A DNA stretch of 64,000 nucleotides. It comes from Branchiostoma floridae. Taxonomy: Eukaryota; Chordata; Leptocardii; Amphioxiformes; Branchiostomatidae. Positions within the stretch are counted from its first letter, which is position 1; each line of letters opens with the position of its first letter. Shown one piece after another: positions 1 through 11,569 of this stretch. The stretch spans positions 18,136,018 through 18,200,017 of the forward strand of contig NC_049996.1 in assembly GCF_000003815.2 (NCBI RefSeq). The letters run 5' to 3'. The position numbers were made by a program, and so were the translations under genes. The notes beneath the pieces are model-generated. The model did no database searches, was not told the DNA's origin, and saw only the letters and a list, made by a program, of their open reading frames with translations.

Positions 1-304
1 CCTACATTTGGTGGCAGCGGTGGGATGCGAACCTACGTCATCGAAATGACACTTGTGCTCCCGTTGCCTGCTCAAAACTGCCCTACAGACTCAGGGTCTA
101 CTTACAGATGTGGCCTCCGAGTCTACAACACATTGCAACCTTCAGATATGCTCCAATTAATCGTAACGTCACACGTTTCTAGCTTGATAAGATGGTTACT
201 TGTCGGAGAAACAAGGTAGACAGGAACGATACGATATTCTATACTTCCGCTTGGAGATAAACAAAATTTATCATTCTGACTCTTATACCTTCTACTTAAA
301 CTAG

Positions 305-450
305 TGCCCGGACATACCTACCTCTATAGTACTGCCCGCATATATCGCCGTGATGCCCTGTGCTGGTACGTAGACGCCAGGGCCCAGTTCTATCGGTGGG
401 TCTATCACAAGGATGCCGACGGCCCGGGCTATCACTCCTGCGTGTTGTAA
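305..450 (+). CDS. Candidate terminal exon, unrecognised protein
   Basis: After a possible acceptor (actag at 300-304) an open frame of 47 codons runs to TAA at 448-450. It is rich in Tyr, Trp and Cys, including DALCWYVDARAQFYRW and a C-terminal YHSCVL. This composition looks coding rather than random, and upstream exons would lie left of the window. I do not recognise the family. The acceptor has only a weak pyrimidine tract and no transcript evidence is available, so this could be chance. Confidence 0.3.
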
Positions 451-832
451 AGTGTTGACTTATAAACTGTCTATTCTTCCAACTGACGAAATTGTCAAAT
501 GTGATTTAGGACTAGAATCCGCTCTCAGGTCCAGCTTTGGAAACGTGCGTTACGTTGAAAACATGGAACCATGAAAAACTGTGTCGTCAGTCGAAAGAAT
601 GACTGTATTGGAAGGACTAGCTTACCTACCTGCCACCAATGATACAAAGGCAGTACTACTTGAGAATGATAATATAAGGCTAAAAAGGTAATTAGGAAAA
701 TGAAAACAATGAAACAAAGGCACTCTGGAACATCTGACCGTTTCCGAAATCATATCTAGCTACTTTGGAAAAAAAAAAGATATTTGACGAAAACAGGCAG
801 ACAGGCAGACAGACGTAGCTATGTGTCCTCAC

Positions 833-1070
833 CTATGCAGGCCATGAAGTCGGACAGGGCGAGACAGAACACGATGACGGGGTTGGGGGACGGTCTCCGC
901 CGCTGCGCCGCCCCCGCGAGCCGCCCCCGCCACCGCACCACCTGCCAGCCGGCCCCGCCGAGCCCCAACACCGCCGCGCCGATGGCCACCCCGCAGTACG
1001 CCGGCCGCTCGGGCAGGCTCAGCTTCGTCTCCGGGATGCAGTAGAACGACTCCTCGTGCAGCGAGGCCAT
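833..1070 (-). CDS. First coding exon of a GPR143-like G-protein-coupled receptor
   Basis: From ATG at 1070-1068 the minus strand encodes about 79 residues and ends at a good donor (CATAG then GTGAGG, boundary at 833/832). The protein begins MASLHEESFYCIPETK, has a hydrophobic first membrane segment (AYCGVAIGAAVLGLGG), a basic loop (RWRGRLAGAAQRRR), then the start of a second segment, VIVFCLALSDFMACIG. The Cys near the N-terminus, the arginine-rich loop and the LSDFMACIG motif resemble human GPR143 (ocular albinism type 1; a melanosome/endolysosome receptor), where TM2 starts with a similar CDLLGCLG. GC content is high compared with the surroundings. Remaining exons would lie left of the window start. 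An upstream in-frame ATG at 1127 exists, but the downstream one gives the GPR143-like length. Another rhodopsin-like orphan receptor is the main alternative. Confidence 0.55.
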
Positions 1071-1199
1071 GATCGCGGCGGGGTGTTCCCGCTCAGAAGT
1101 CGTACTGTTGGGAAAAAAAACGAACATTTATTCGTACTGGGCAGTAACCTTGCTTTTGATAATTCAGCAGAAACCCGCTTTTACTAGTAATTGTGTGTA

Positions 1200-1490
1200 A
1201 CTATCACTATATGAATGAATGAATGATATTTTATTAAGGTGTCATGCGTTTTGAAAACGCCCAGCCCACGTGGGCTTATTGGGCACACACCAACATTTAA
1301 CTTAAATGAACAGAGTACCGTTGAAGAGAACGGAGAATGCATAATCAGAAACTACTAAACAAATTAGGTAACAGAACAGATATCGTAACATAGGCACATT
1401 AAAAAAAACTTAAAAAAAACATAATCGCATAAATCAACGCTATCAAACCAAGATTTCGCGGAAATGAACAGAGCAAAATATATATAGAAA
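1200..1490. other. Non-coding lead-in to satellite
   Basis: AT-rich sequence with a short (atga)n run near 1212-1227 and a GC-rich patch (cagcccacgtgggctt) around 1261-1276 that looks like the tail of a degraded retroposon. No coding signal seen. Confidence 0.3.
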
Positions 1491-4400
1491 ACTAGAAAGG
1501 CCGACATTTGCTTAGGAGCAAATACAGCATATTGCAATCCATCTTCATCCTTGAAAAAATCCCAAAATTCAACAATTTGAAGTAATGTTTGCTCAATGGG
1601 AAAATGAAGTACTGTGGGCACTTGTCCTACACACCTTCATGCCGAATTTTAGGTCATTTGGTTTCAATATAAGGGCATAGTAGCCAAAAATATACATTTT
1701 TTAGTTAAAAATGGCTACAAATCCCAAAATAACTCATTTTTGAGTGTTCTATGAAGAAAGTGTTGATGGGGTCCTGTTGTCATATGTCCAATTTACCTTT
1801 CTACCAAATTTCAGGTGATTTGGTTTACATACAAGGGCATAGAAGCCAAAAATATACATTTTTAGTCAAAAATGCCTGAAAACCCCAAAATAACTAATTT
1901 TTGAAGTCATCTATGAAGAAAGTGTCACTGGGGTCCTGTGAGCATATGTTCAATGCACCTCTGTACCAAATTTCAGGTCATTAGGTTTTCATACAAGGGT
2001 ATAGGAGCCAAAAATATACATTTTTTGTCAAAAATGACCAAAAACCCTAAAATAACTCATTTTTGGAGTAAACAATGAATAAAGCGTTGATGGAGTTCTG
2101 TGGTCATTTGTCAAACGCACCTATGTACCAAATTTCATGTCATTTGGTTTTAATACAAGGGCATAGGAGCCATAAATATACATTTTTAGTCAGAAATGGC
2201 CAAAAACCCTAAAATAACTCATTTTTAAAGCAATCTATGAAGAAAGTGTTTATGGTTTTCTGTGCTCACATGTTTAATGCACATCTGTACCAAATTTCAG
2301 GTCATTAGCTTGTAATACCAGGGCACAGGGGCCCAAAATATACATATTTTGTCAAAAAATGACCAAAAACCCTAAATATCATAAATTCTAAGGCCTCTAT
2401 CAAGAAAGTGAAAAAAACGTCTGGGGGTATTTGCTACTTCTACCACCCTGCCAAATTTCAGCTCATTTGGCCCAAAAATGAAAAAGTAGAATCCATTTGA
2501 AGATTTTGACAGGAGAAACTCAGGAAAAACAATATATTGCATCCCATACTATGTATGGGGATTGCAATATAACTAGAAAGGCCGACATTTGCTTAGGAGC
2601 AAATACAGCATATTGCAATCCATCTTCATCCTTGAAAAAATCCCAAAATTCAACAATTTGAAGTAATGTTTGCTCAAAGGGAAAATGAAGTACTGTGGGC
2701 ACTTGTCCTACACACCTTCATGCCGAATTTTAGGTCATTTGGTTTCAATATAAGGGCATAGGAGCCAAAAATATACATATTTTAATCAAAAATGGCTAAA
2801 AATCCCAAAATAACTCATTTTATAAGTGCTCTATGAAGAAGGTGTTGATGGGGTCCTGTTGTCATATGTCCAATTTACCTTTGTACCAAATTTCAGGTCA
2901 TTTGGTTTACATACAAGGGCATAGAAGCCAAAAATATACATTTTTAGTCAAAAATGGCCAAAAACCCTTAAATAACTAATTTTTTAAGTGATCTGTGAAG
3001 AAAGTGTCAATGGGGTCCTGTGAGCATATGTTCAATGCACCTCTGTACCAAATTTCAGGTCATTTGGTTTCTATACAAGGGCATAGGAGCAAAAAATATG
3101 CATTTTTAGTCAAAAATGGCCAAAAACCCTAAAATAACTCATTTTTGAAGTGATCTTTGAAGAAAGTGTTGATGGTTTTCTGTGCTGATATGTCCAATGC
3201 ACCTCTGTACCAAATTTCATGTCATTAGCTTGTAATACCAGGGCACAGGGGCCAAAAATATACATATTTTGTCTAAAAATGACCAAAAACCCTAAATATC
3301 ATAAATTCTAAGGCCTCTATCAAGAAAGTGAAAAAAACGTCTGGGGGTATTTGCTATTTCTACCACCCTGCCAAATTTCAGCTCATTTGGCCAAAAAATG
3401 AAAAAATTAATCCCATTTGAAGATTTTGACAGGAGAAACTCAGAAAAAACTAGAAAGGCCGACATTTGCTTAGGAGCAAATACAGCATATTGCAATCCAT
3501 CTTCATCCTTGAAAAAATCCCAAAATTTAACAATTTGAAGTAATGTTTGCTCAATGGGAAAATGAAGTACTGTGGGCACTTGTCCTACACACCTTCATGC
3601 CGAATTTTAGGTCATTTGGTTTCAATATAAGGGCATAGTAGCCAAAAATATACATTTTTTAGTTAAAAATGGCTACAAATCCCAAAATAACTCATTTTTG
3701 AGTGTTCTATGAAGAAAGTGTTGATGGGGTCCTGTTGTCATATGTCCAATTTACCTTTCTACCAAATTTCAGGTGATTTGGTTTACATACAAGGGCATAG
3801 AAGCCAAAAATATACATTTTTAGTCAAAAATGCCTGAAAACCCCAAAATAACTAATTTTTGAAGTCATCTATGAAGAAAGTGTCACTGGGGTCCTGTGAG
3901 CATATGTTCAATGCACCTCTGTACCAAATTTCAGGTCATTAGGTTTTCATACAAGGGTATAGGAGCCAAAAATATACATTTTTTGTCAAAAATGACCAAA
4001 AACCCTAAAATAACTCATTTTTGGAGTAAACAATGAATAAAGCGTTGATGGAGTTCTGTGGTCATTTGTCAAACGCACCTATGTACCAAATTTCATGTCA
4101 TTTGGTTTTAATACAAGGGCATAGGAGCCATAAATATACATTTTTAGTCAGAAATGGCCAAAAACCCTAAAATAACTCATTTTTAAAGCAATCTATGAAG
4201 AAAGTGTTTATGGTTTTCTGTGCTCACATGTTTAATGCACATCTGTACCAAATTTCAGGTCATTAGCTTGTAATACCAGGGCACAGGGGCCCAAAATATA
4301 CATATTTTGTCAAAAAATGACCAAAAACCCTAAATATCATAAATTCTAAGGCCTCTATCAAGAAAGTGAAAAAAACGTCTGGGGGTATTTGCTACTTCTA

Positions 4401-5930
4401 CCACCCTGCCAAATTTCAGCTCATTTGGCCCAAAAATGAAAAAGTAGAATCCATTTGAAGATTTTGACAGGAGAAACTCAGGAAAAACAATATATTGCAT
4501 CCCATACTATGTATGGGGATTGCAATATAACTAGAAAGGCCGACATTTGCTTAGGAGCAAATACAGCATATTGCAATCCATCTTCATCCTTGAAAAATCC
4601 CAAAATTCAACAATTTGAAGTAATGTTTGCTCAAAGGGAAAATGAAGTACTGTGGGCACTTGTCCTACACACCTTCATGCCTAATTTTAGGTCATGTGGT
4701 TTCAATATAAGGGCATAGGAGCCAAAAATATACATTTTTTAGTTAAAAATGGCTAAAAATCCCAAAATAACTCATTTTATAAGGGCTCTATGAAGAAAGT
4801 GTTGATGGGGTCCTGTTGTCATTTGTCCAATTTACCTTTGTACCAAATTTCAGGTCATTTGGTTTACATACAAGGCCATAGAAGCCAAAAATATACATTT
4901 TTAGTCAAAAATGGCTGAAAACCCCAAAATAACTAATTTTTGAAGTCATCTATGAAGAAAGTGTCAATGGGGTCCTGTGAGCATATGTTCAATGCACTAC
5001 TGTACCAAATTTCAGGTCATTAGGTTTTCATACAAGGGTATAGGAGCCAAAAATATACATTTTTTGTCAAAAATGGCCAAAAACTCTAAAATAACTCATT
5101 TTTGGAGTAGACAATGAATAAAGCATTGATGGGGTTCTGTGGTTATATGTCAAACGCACCTATGTACCAAATTTCATGTCATTTGGTTTTAATACAAGGG
5201 CATAGGAGCCAAAAATATACATTTTTAGTCAAAAATGGCCAAAAACCCTAAAATAACTCATTTTTTAAGCAATCTATGAAGAAAGTGTTGATTTTTTTCT
5301 GTGCTCATATGTTTAATGCACCTCTGTACCAAATTTCAGGTCATTTGGTTTTAATACAAGGGCATAGGAGCCAAAAATATACATTTTTAGTCAAAAATGG
5401 CCAAAAACCCTAAAATAACTAATTTTTGAAGTGATCTATGAAGAAAGTGTAAATGGTTTTCTGTACTCATATGTCCAATGCAGCTCTGTACCAAATTTCA
5501 GGTCATTAGCTTGTAATACCAGGGCACAGGGGCCCAAAATATACATATTTTGTCTAAAAATGACCAAAAACCCTAAATATCATAAATTCTAAGGCCTCTA
5601 TCAATAAAGTGAAAAAAACGTCTGGGGGTATTTGCTATTTCTACCACCCTGCCAAATTTCAGGTCATTTGGTCAAAAAATAAAAAAGTTATTCCCATTTG
5701 AAGATTTGACAGGAGAGACAAAGAAAAAACTAGAAAGGCCGACATTTGCTTAGGAGCAAATACAGCATATTGCAATCCATCTTCATCCTTGAAAAAATCT
5801 CAAAATTCAACAATTTGAAGTAATGTTTGCTCAAAGGGGAAATGAAGTACTGTGGGCACTTGTCCTACAAACCTTCATGCCGAATTTTAGGTCATTTGGT
5901 TTCAATATAAGGGCATAGGAGCCAAAAGGG
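1491..5930 (+). repeat. Satellite array, ~161-bp monomers in 0.88-1.2 kb higher-order units
   Basis: Monomers of about 161 bp repeat the phrases ccaaaaatatacattttt, ataactcatttttgaag, ctatgaagaaagtgttgatg and ctgtaccaaatttcaggtca. Each higher-order unit starts with the header actagaaaggccgacattt, found at 1491, 2572, 3449, 4530 and 5729 (spacings 1081, 877, 1081, 1199). The block 1491-3448 recurs at 3449-5406 with an exact offset of 1,958 bp at both internal headers and shared private variants, so this part duplicated recently. Units end with a palindrome around tatattgcaatcccatact. Short antisense frames starting MPTVLHFP are by-products of the header and show no coding conservation beyond the repeat itself. 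Confidence 0.9.
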
Positions 5931-6802
5931 CCAAAGTTCGAATAAAGCGTTTCCAACCCCCCCAAATAACTCATTTTTTGCGCATCGCGCGCTAGACTCT
6001 CGACGACGTNNNNNNNNNNNNNNNNNNNNNNNNNNNNNNNNNNNNNNNNNNNNNNNNNNNNNNNNNNNNNNNNNNNNNNNNNNNNNNNNNNNNNNNNNNN
6101 NNNNNNNNNNNNNNNNNNNNNNNNNNNNNNNNNNNNNNNNNNNNNNNNNNNNNNNNNNNNNNNNNNNNNNNNNNNNNNNNNNNNNNNNNNNNNNNNNNNN
6201 NNNNNNNNNNNNNNNNNNNNNNNNNNNNNNNNNNNNNNNNNNNNNNNNNNNNNNNNNNNNNNNNNNNNNNNNNNNNNNNNNNNNNNNNNNNNNNNNNNNN
6301 NNNNNNNNNNNNNNNNNNNNNNNNNNNNNNNNNNNNNNNNNNNNNNNNNNNNNNNNNNNNNNNNNNNNNNNNNNNNNNNNNNNNNNNNNNNNNNNNNNNN
6401 NNNNNNNNNNNNNNNNNNNNNNNNNNNNNNNNNNNNNNNNNNNNNNNNNNNNNNNNNNNNNNNNNNNNNNNNNNNNNNNNNNNNNNNNNNNNNNNNNNNN
6501 NNNNNNNNNNNNNNNNNNNNNNNNNNNNNNNNNNNNNNNNNNNNNNNNNNNNNNNNNNNNNNNNNNNNNNNNNNNNNNNNNNNNNNNNNNNNNNNNNNNN
6601 NNNNNNNNNNNNNNNNNNNNNNNNNNNNNNNNNNNNNNNNNNNNNNNNNNNNNNNNNNNNNNNNNNNNNNNNNNNNNNNNNNNNNNNNNNNNNNNNNNNN
6701 NNNNNNNNNNNNNNNNNNNNNNNNNNNNNNNNNNNNNNNNNNNNNNNNNNNNNNNNNNNNNNNNNNNNNNNNNNNNNNNNNNNNNNNNNNNNNNNNNNNN
6801 NN

Positions 6803-7706
6803 CTAATTTTTTCTGGCCAGTGATGGGCATGAAATTTGGTACATAGGTGCATTGGACATATGAGCACAGGGTCCAATCAACACTTTCTTTATAGATCCCT
6901 TTAAAAATGAGTTATTTTGGTTTTTTGGCTATTTTTGACAAAAAATGTATACTTTTGGCTCCTATACCCTTGTATGAAAACCTAATGACCTGAAATTCGG
7001 CATGAAAGTGTGTCTGGCAAGTGCCCACAGTACTTCATTTTCACTTTGGGCATGCAATACTTTAAATTGTTGAATTTTGGGATTTTTTGCCATTTACGGA
7101 CTAAAAATGTTAAGTTTTGGCTCCTGTACCTATGTATGAAAACCAAATGGTCTGAAATTTGGTATGAAGGTACCTACGTTATGTGAAGTCACAGGGCTCT
7201 ATTCACACCTATGGTGTACATCAATCAAAAATTGTTAAATTTGGGATTGGCATGCATATGAAGATGGATTGCAATATGCTGTATTTGCTCCCAAATGTTT
7301 CTTTCTTTCTTTCTTTCTCCTGTCAAATCTTCAGAACACGGTATCTCCGTTGTTCCTCAACCGAATGACTTGAAATTTGGCACTAGGGTAGAGTGGGCCA
7401 ATACCCTCAGGTGTTTTTTTCATTTTTTTCATATCTGTCTCCTAAATGATTTTATTAAGGTTTTTTGGTCATCTTAAGACCAAAACTGAATATTTGGGCC
7501 CCCTGTACCCTGGTATTATAACCGAATGAGCTGAAATTTGGCACAGATGTGCCTTGATAAGTCCCCCATATAGATTCAATATCAGTTTTGGTGTACAGTA
7601 CAACAAAATGCTTATTTTTGCGATTTTTTGACCAATTTTTGACCAAAAAAGGACACTTTTGGCCCCTGTACCCTGGTATTACAACCAAATGAGCTGAAAT
7701 TTGACA
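6803..7706 (-). repeat. Diverged satellite block in inverted orientation
   Basis: Beyond the 793-bp gap the same monomer phrases appear as reverse complements (for example aaatttggtacataggtgca, then ttggctcctatacccttgta), so the array is inverted relative to 1491-5930. Monomers here are much more diverged. The interior holds a (tttc)n microsatellite at about 7297-7318. The switch in direction lies inside the gap, so it may be a true inverted repeat or an assembly join. Confidence 0.75.
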
Positions 7707-8078
7707 NNNNNNNNNNNNNNNNNNNNNNNNNNNNNNNNNNNNNNNNNNNNNNNNNNNNNNNNNNNNNNNNNNNNNNNNNNNNNNNNNNNNNNNNNNNNNN
7801 NNNNNNNNNNNNNNNNNNNNNNNNNNNNNNNNNNNNNNNNNNNNNNNNNNNNNNNNNNNNNNNNNNNNNNNNNNNNNNNNNNNNNNNNNNNNNNNNNNNN
7901 NNNNNNNNNNNNNNNNNNNNNNNNNNNNNNNNNNNNNNNNNNNNNNNNNNNNNNNNNNNNNNNNNNNNNNNNNNNNNNNNNNNNNNNNNNNNNNNNNNNN
8001 NNNNNNNNNNNNNNNNNNNNNNNNNNNNNNNNNNNNNNNNNNNNNNNNNNNNNNNNNNNNNNNNNNNNNNNNNNNNNN

Positions 8079-8620
8079 ACATAAACAACTTTAAAATGAT
8101 TATTTTTGGCACTTTTCTGAGGGGAAATTTGTTTTCTTTTGGCCTCCTGACGTGACCTTCCGTGACCCCGCACAGAGCCACACCTGTGCGCGTCAGCCGG
8201 AGAGTTAATTGAATCAAAGACCTAGCCAATCAGCGAAGAGGAGGCCAAAGGCTAATTAATATTCATAAGCGGGGCCTCATGATCCCGTATATAGCAGTGT
8301 TCCCGCCAGGGGGAGCAAAGCCCGCCTAAGGCTCTCGCATTTTAGACTATTCAGAAGGCTTTATATTGTATCAGTTCTTAGGGGCATATCTATGATAATC
8401 GCAGCAGTCACTTAACTTCTCCTCAGGAGTTTAGCGTAACACTGTTTCAGGTCAAACCGTCAAAGGCAACTAAAAACAAACTTTAACGTTACTGAGTTCA
8501 ACAGTACTTATAACTTGTTATCCGAAGTTAATTGAAACGCTAGCGATGGTATTTTCGCTGCGCTGTTAGCTCCGTGCGACTGTTGTTGACGGTCTTATAA
8601 CGGTATATTTTGCACCCCTG
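8079..8620. repeat. CCAAT/TATA-bearing module, copy 1 of 2
   Basis: Copy 1 of a two-copy module. It contains agccaatcagcgaagagg (about 8224-8241), gctaattaatattcataagc and gtatatagcagtg (about 8286), then a GC-rich segment, then tctcgcattttagactatt and a long AT-rich tail ending near ctgcgctgttagctccgtgc. The order CCAAT box, AT-rich block, TATA-like block resembles a polymerase II promoter. No open frame follows. It could equally be the regulatory end of a degraded mobile element. Confidence 0.5.
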
Positions 8621-8689
8621 TACCCTGGTATGAGTAACATTTGGTATAGATAGGCATAATATAGTTGGTAAAATGATCCAAGTAAAATT

Positions 8690-9355
8690 TTTGGCATAAA
8701 GTACTGTAAAAGGCTTAATTACAGCACTTTTTTTAGGGGAAATTGGTTATTGGTTTTCTTTCGTTCTCCATGCCGTGACCTTTCGGACGTTCACCCACAG
8801 AGCCGACATCTGCACCTGCGTCTAGCCGGCAGGAAGAGTTAATTCAATTAATGGTTCAGCCAATCAGCGAAGAGGAAAGCGAAGGCTAATTAATATTCAT
8901 AAGCGGGACCACACAATACGTTAACTTGAAGACTCAGGCCGTACAGACTTCTCGCCAGGATTTTTTCAAAGCGTCGGACAGGGGTCCGGGGGCCACCGAA
9001 TGTCCCTGGCGGGGTCCAGGGGCAGGGCCACTGTGGGGGGGACCCAGGTGGGCGAAGCCCCCCCGGAAGCTCTTGCATTTTAGGCTATTGAGAAGGCTTC
9101 TTTTATCAGTTTTTTAGGGCCATATCTACGATAATCGTAGCAGTCACTTATTTCTCTTCAGCAGTTTGACTTTAAAATATTTCGGGTCAAAGCTTCAAAG
9201 ACAACTAAAACCTCATAAACAACAAACTTTACTTAGCTCAACAGTATACAAAAATATTGTACGGGTTGCCATCCTTAGTTGAAGCGCTTATTTATAGCGC
9301 TAGTATCTTCGCTGCGCCGTTAGCCGCCGTGCGACTTTTGTTGACGGTCTGATAT
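8690..9355. repeat. CCAAT-bearing module, copy 2 of 2
   Basis: Direct repeat of 8079-8620: the same agccaatcagcgaagagg (about 8862), gctaattaatattcataagc, gcattttaggctattgagaa and ctgcgccgttagccgccgtg, in the same order. The middle is replaced by an extra GC-rich segment (about 8920-9070, ggtccgggggccaccgaatg). Copy 2 lacks the tatata motif of copy 1. The block between the two copies (8620-8690) still carries satellite-like text. Confidence 0.5.
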
Positions 9356-9359
9356 CCCT

Positions 9360-10032
9360 ACGTCGCCGCCTGGCTGATATTCCCACGGACATGTTTAAAA
9401 AAAAATACCCAGCAAAAAACGCTGTTCTGCGTCAAATTCTATTCTATAAAACTCAGTGTTACAGTCTAAATATTTTGTAGAAGCACCGCTGTAGGAAAGA
9501 AGGTCCAAGCAATGTAAAACATCACGTAGCATGAAGTTCGCTGTCAACTGGCACACAGCACATGACTGTTTGAAACTCTAAGTCTAATCAACAGCCGTGT
9601 TTGATTGATAGCGGGCGGTCCTATGATGAATTCGGCGAAAGGTGCGTTAGTTAGAAAATCTGCGTTTAGTTTTGATACGTAATTATAAGTTAGACAGTGG
9701 CGAGAATGATTATTTTCTCATCAATATTTCTCTTCAGAATTATTTGAACTTAATTGTACATCTAAACAATTGGCTTACCTGTGCAATGTTTATATGATTA
9801 ATGATCAGTGTACTGAAATCATGTGTAACGTATGGCTCCTAGTCAATAGATCAGCATTTTCTCTATAGTGACCACCTGTCTATAGTGGCCACATTTCCTA
9901 GTGCTGTTGTTGTTTGACATAAACTTTGAACATTTAAATTGTAAGTAACTTTAAACTGCCAGAGTTTCAGCCCAATAAAACACTCTCAGCGCCAGGGTAT
10001 GAACAGACTGACCAGACAGACGAAAATAAATC
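9360..10032. other. Non-coding stretch, no gene seen
   Basis: AT-rich sequence with stops in all frames. I see no exon-like segment and no terminal repeats. Confidence 0.4.
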
Positions 10033-10588
10033 CTCGAACAAGGTTCAATCGTATCTTCCGGGTCTGGCAGGAAGTTGTTAAACTAAAATAAGAATAGGCT
10101 CGATGGTTGATTGCATACAAAGTAAAACAGTTTAACAGTTTTACAGCTTGAAGAAAACAAACGCTCCTACAGTACCTGCACCTGCTTGATAATTATTAAA
10201 TCGTATGCCCTACTTGAATAAAAAAAGTTCCTTGCAATAATAAATGTACCCACATCACAAGGAGCTTATACTTTTTTAAACTTACACCTAGTTATATCGT
10301 ACTGAAAATTGTTAATGACATTACATGAAGTCATTCAACAATTTTCAGTCATGATGAAAATTTTCTGAATGGAAGGTGTGATTATTGTCATTTTCTGAAA
10401 AATAGAAGCAAGCTCTGTTTTTACCTGGAGTCAATTCACAATACCAGTCCACTTTGGGGGATAATGTACTGTTAAGAGGATGTTCCATTTTTGCGCAGGG
10501 GTGATTTGGAACAGTCCAATGTTGCGTGGGAAGGGGTATGGCTGAAATATGCTGTATTTGCTCTTAAGCAAATGTCGGCCTTTCTAGT
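10033..10588 (-). mobile_element. Dispersed element sharing its terminus with the satellite, copy 2
   Basis: Reverse complement of 18433-18989. Both copies share the terminus actagaaaggccgacattt plus gcttaagagcaaatacagca, then ttcagccataccccttccca, and continue alike for about 550 bp to the region of cttcctgccagacccg. No open reading frame is visible, so it is non-autonomous. Its terminus equals the header of the satellite units, and satellite sequence resumes directly next to it at about 10600. Confidence 0.7.
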
Positions 10589-10599
10589 TTAGTTTAGAA

Positions 10600-11425
10600 T
10601 GGCTAAAAATCCCAAAATAACTCATTTTATAAGTGCTCTATGAAGAAAGTGTTGATGGGGTCCTGTTGTCATATGTCCAATTTACCTTTGTACCAAATTT
10701 CTGGTTATTTTGTTTACATACAAGGGCATAGAAGCCAAANNNNNNNNNNNNNNNNNNNNNNNNNNNNNNNNNNNNNNNNNNNNNNNNNNNNNNNNNNNNN
10801 NNNNNNNNNNNNNNNNNNNNNNNNNNNNNNNNNNNNNNNNNNNNNNNNNNNNNNNNNNNNNNNNNNNNNNNNNNNNNNNNNNNNNNNNNNNNNNNNNNNN
10901 NNNNNNNNNNNNNNNNNNAAAAAGGGCCCAAAAACCCTTAAAATTAACTCCTTTTTGGGGGAAACCAATGAATAAAGCGTTGAGGGGGGTCTGTGGGTCA
11001 TATGTCAAACGCACCCATGTACCAAATTTCCAGGTCATTTGGTTTTAATACAAGGGCATAGGAGCCAAAAATAGACATTTTTAGTCAAAAATGGCCAAAA
11101 CCCCTAAAATAACTCATTTTTGAAGTGATCTATGAACAAAGTGTTGATGGTTTTCTGTGCTCATATGTCCAATGCACCTCTGTACCAAATTTTAGGTCAT
11201 TAGCTTGTAATACCAGGGCACAGGGACCCAAAATATACATATTTTGTCTAAAAATGACCAAAAACCCTAAATATCATAAATTCTAAGGCCTCTATCAAAA
11301 AAGTGAAAAAAACACCTGGGGGTATTTGCTATCCCTAACTCCATGCCAAATTTCAGCTCATTTGGCCCAAAAATGAAAAAGTTGAATCAATTTGAAGATT
11401 TGCCAGGAGAAGAAGAAGAAGAACC
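10600..11425 (+). repeat. Satellite monomers (third block)
   Basis: Same approximately 161-bp monomer family as 1491-5930, forward orientation, interrupted by a 179-bp gap (10740-10918). Sequence just right of the gap carries many doubled bases (ccaaaaacccttaaaattaa, tgggggaaacc), which look like base-calling errors at a contig end. Confidence 0.85.
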
Positions 11426-11429
11426 CGAG

Positions 11430-11555
11430 GAAAACCAATATATTGCAATCCCATACTATGTATGGATTGCAATATACCAATATATTGCAATCCCATACTA
11501 TGTATGGATTGCAATATACCAATATATTTCACCATACCTATGGTATGGCTGAAAT
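11430..11555. repeat. Short tandem of a hairpin-forming unit
   Basis: Two copies (about 11436-11476 and 11477-11517) of a near-palindromic unit tatattgcaatcccatact followed by its mirror atgtatggattgcaatata, plus a partial third. The same palindrome ends satellite higher-order units at about 2530 and 4490. It can form a cruciform. Confidence 0.7.
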
Positions 11556-11569
11556 ATAAAAATTCTTCC

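Noticed and set aside
8-30. tggtggcagcggtgggat, like the primer-binding site that follows the LTR in some Gypsy-type elements
   Set aside because: No LTR, no internal domains and no second end are in view. At most it is a scrap of a fossil element cut by the window edge.
1364-3579. Repeated minus-strand frames starting MPTVLHFPIEQTLLQIV
   Set aside because: They follow the satellite header and differ only as the repeat differs, with no sign of selection on the protein. Treated as a repeat by-product.
5892-6876. Apparent ~300-codon minus-strand frames
   Set aside because: Almost entirely composed of N; no real sequence supports them.
8079-9355. Reading the two CCAAT modules as the two LTRs of an old element
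   Set aside because: They lie only about 70 bp apart with no internal region, and the middle parts differ. Kept as a direct repeat of unknown origin.
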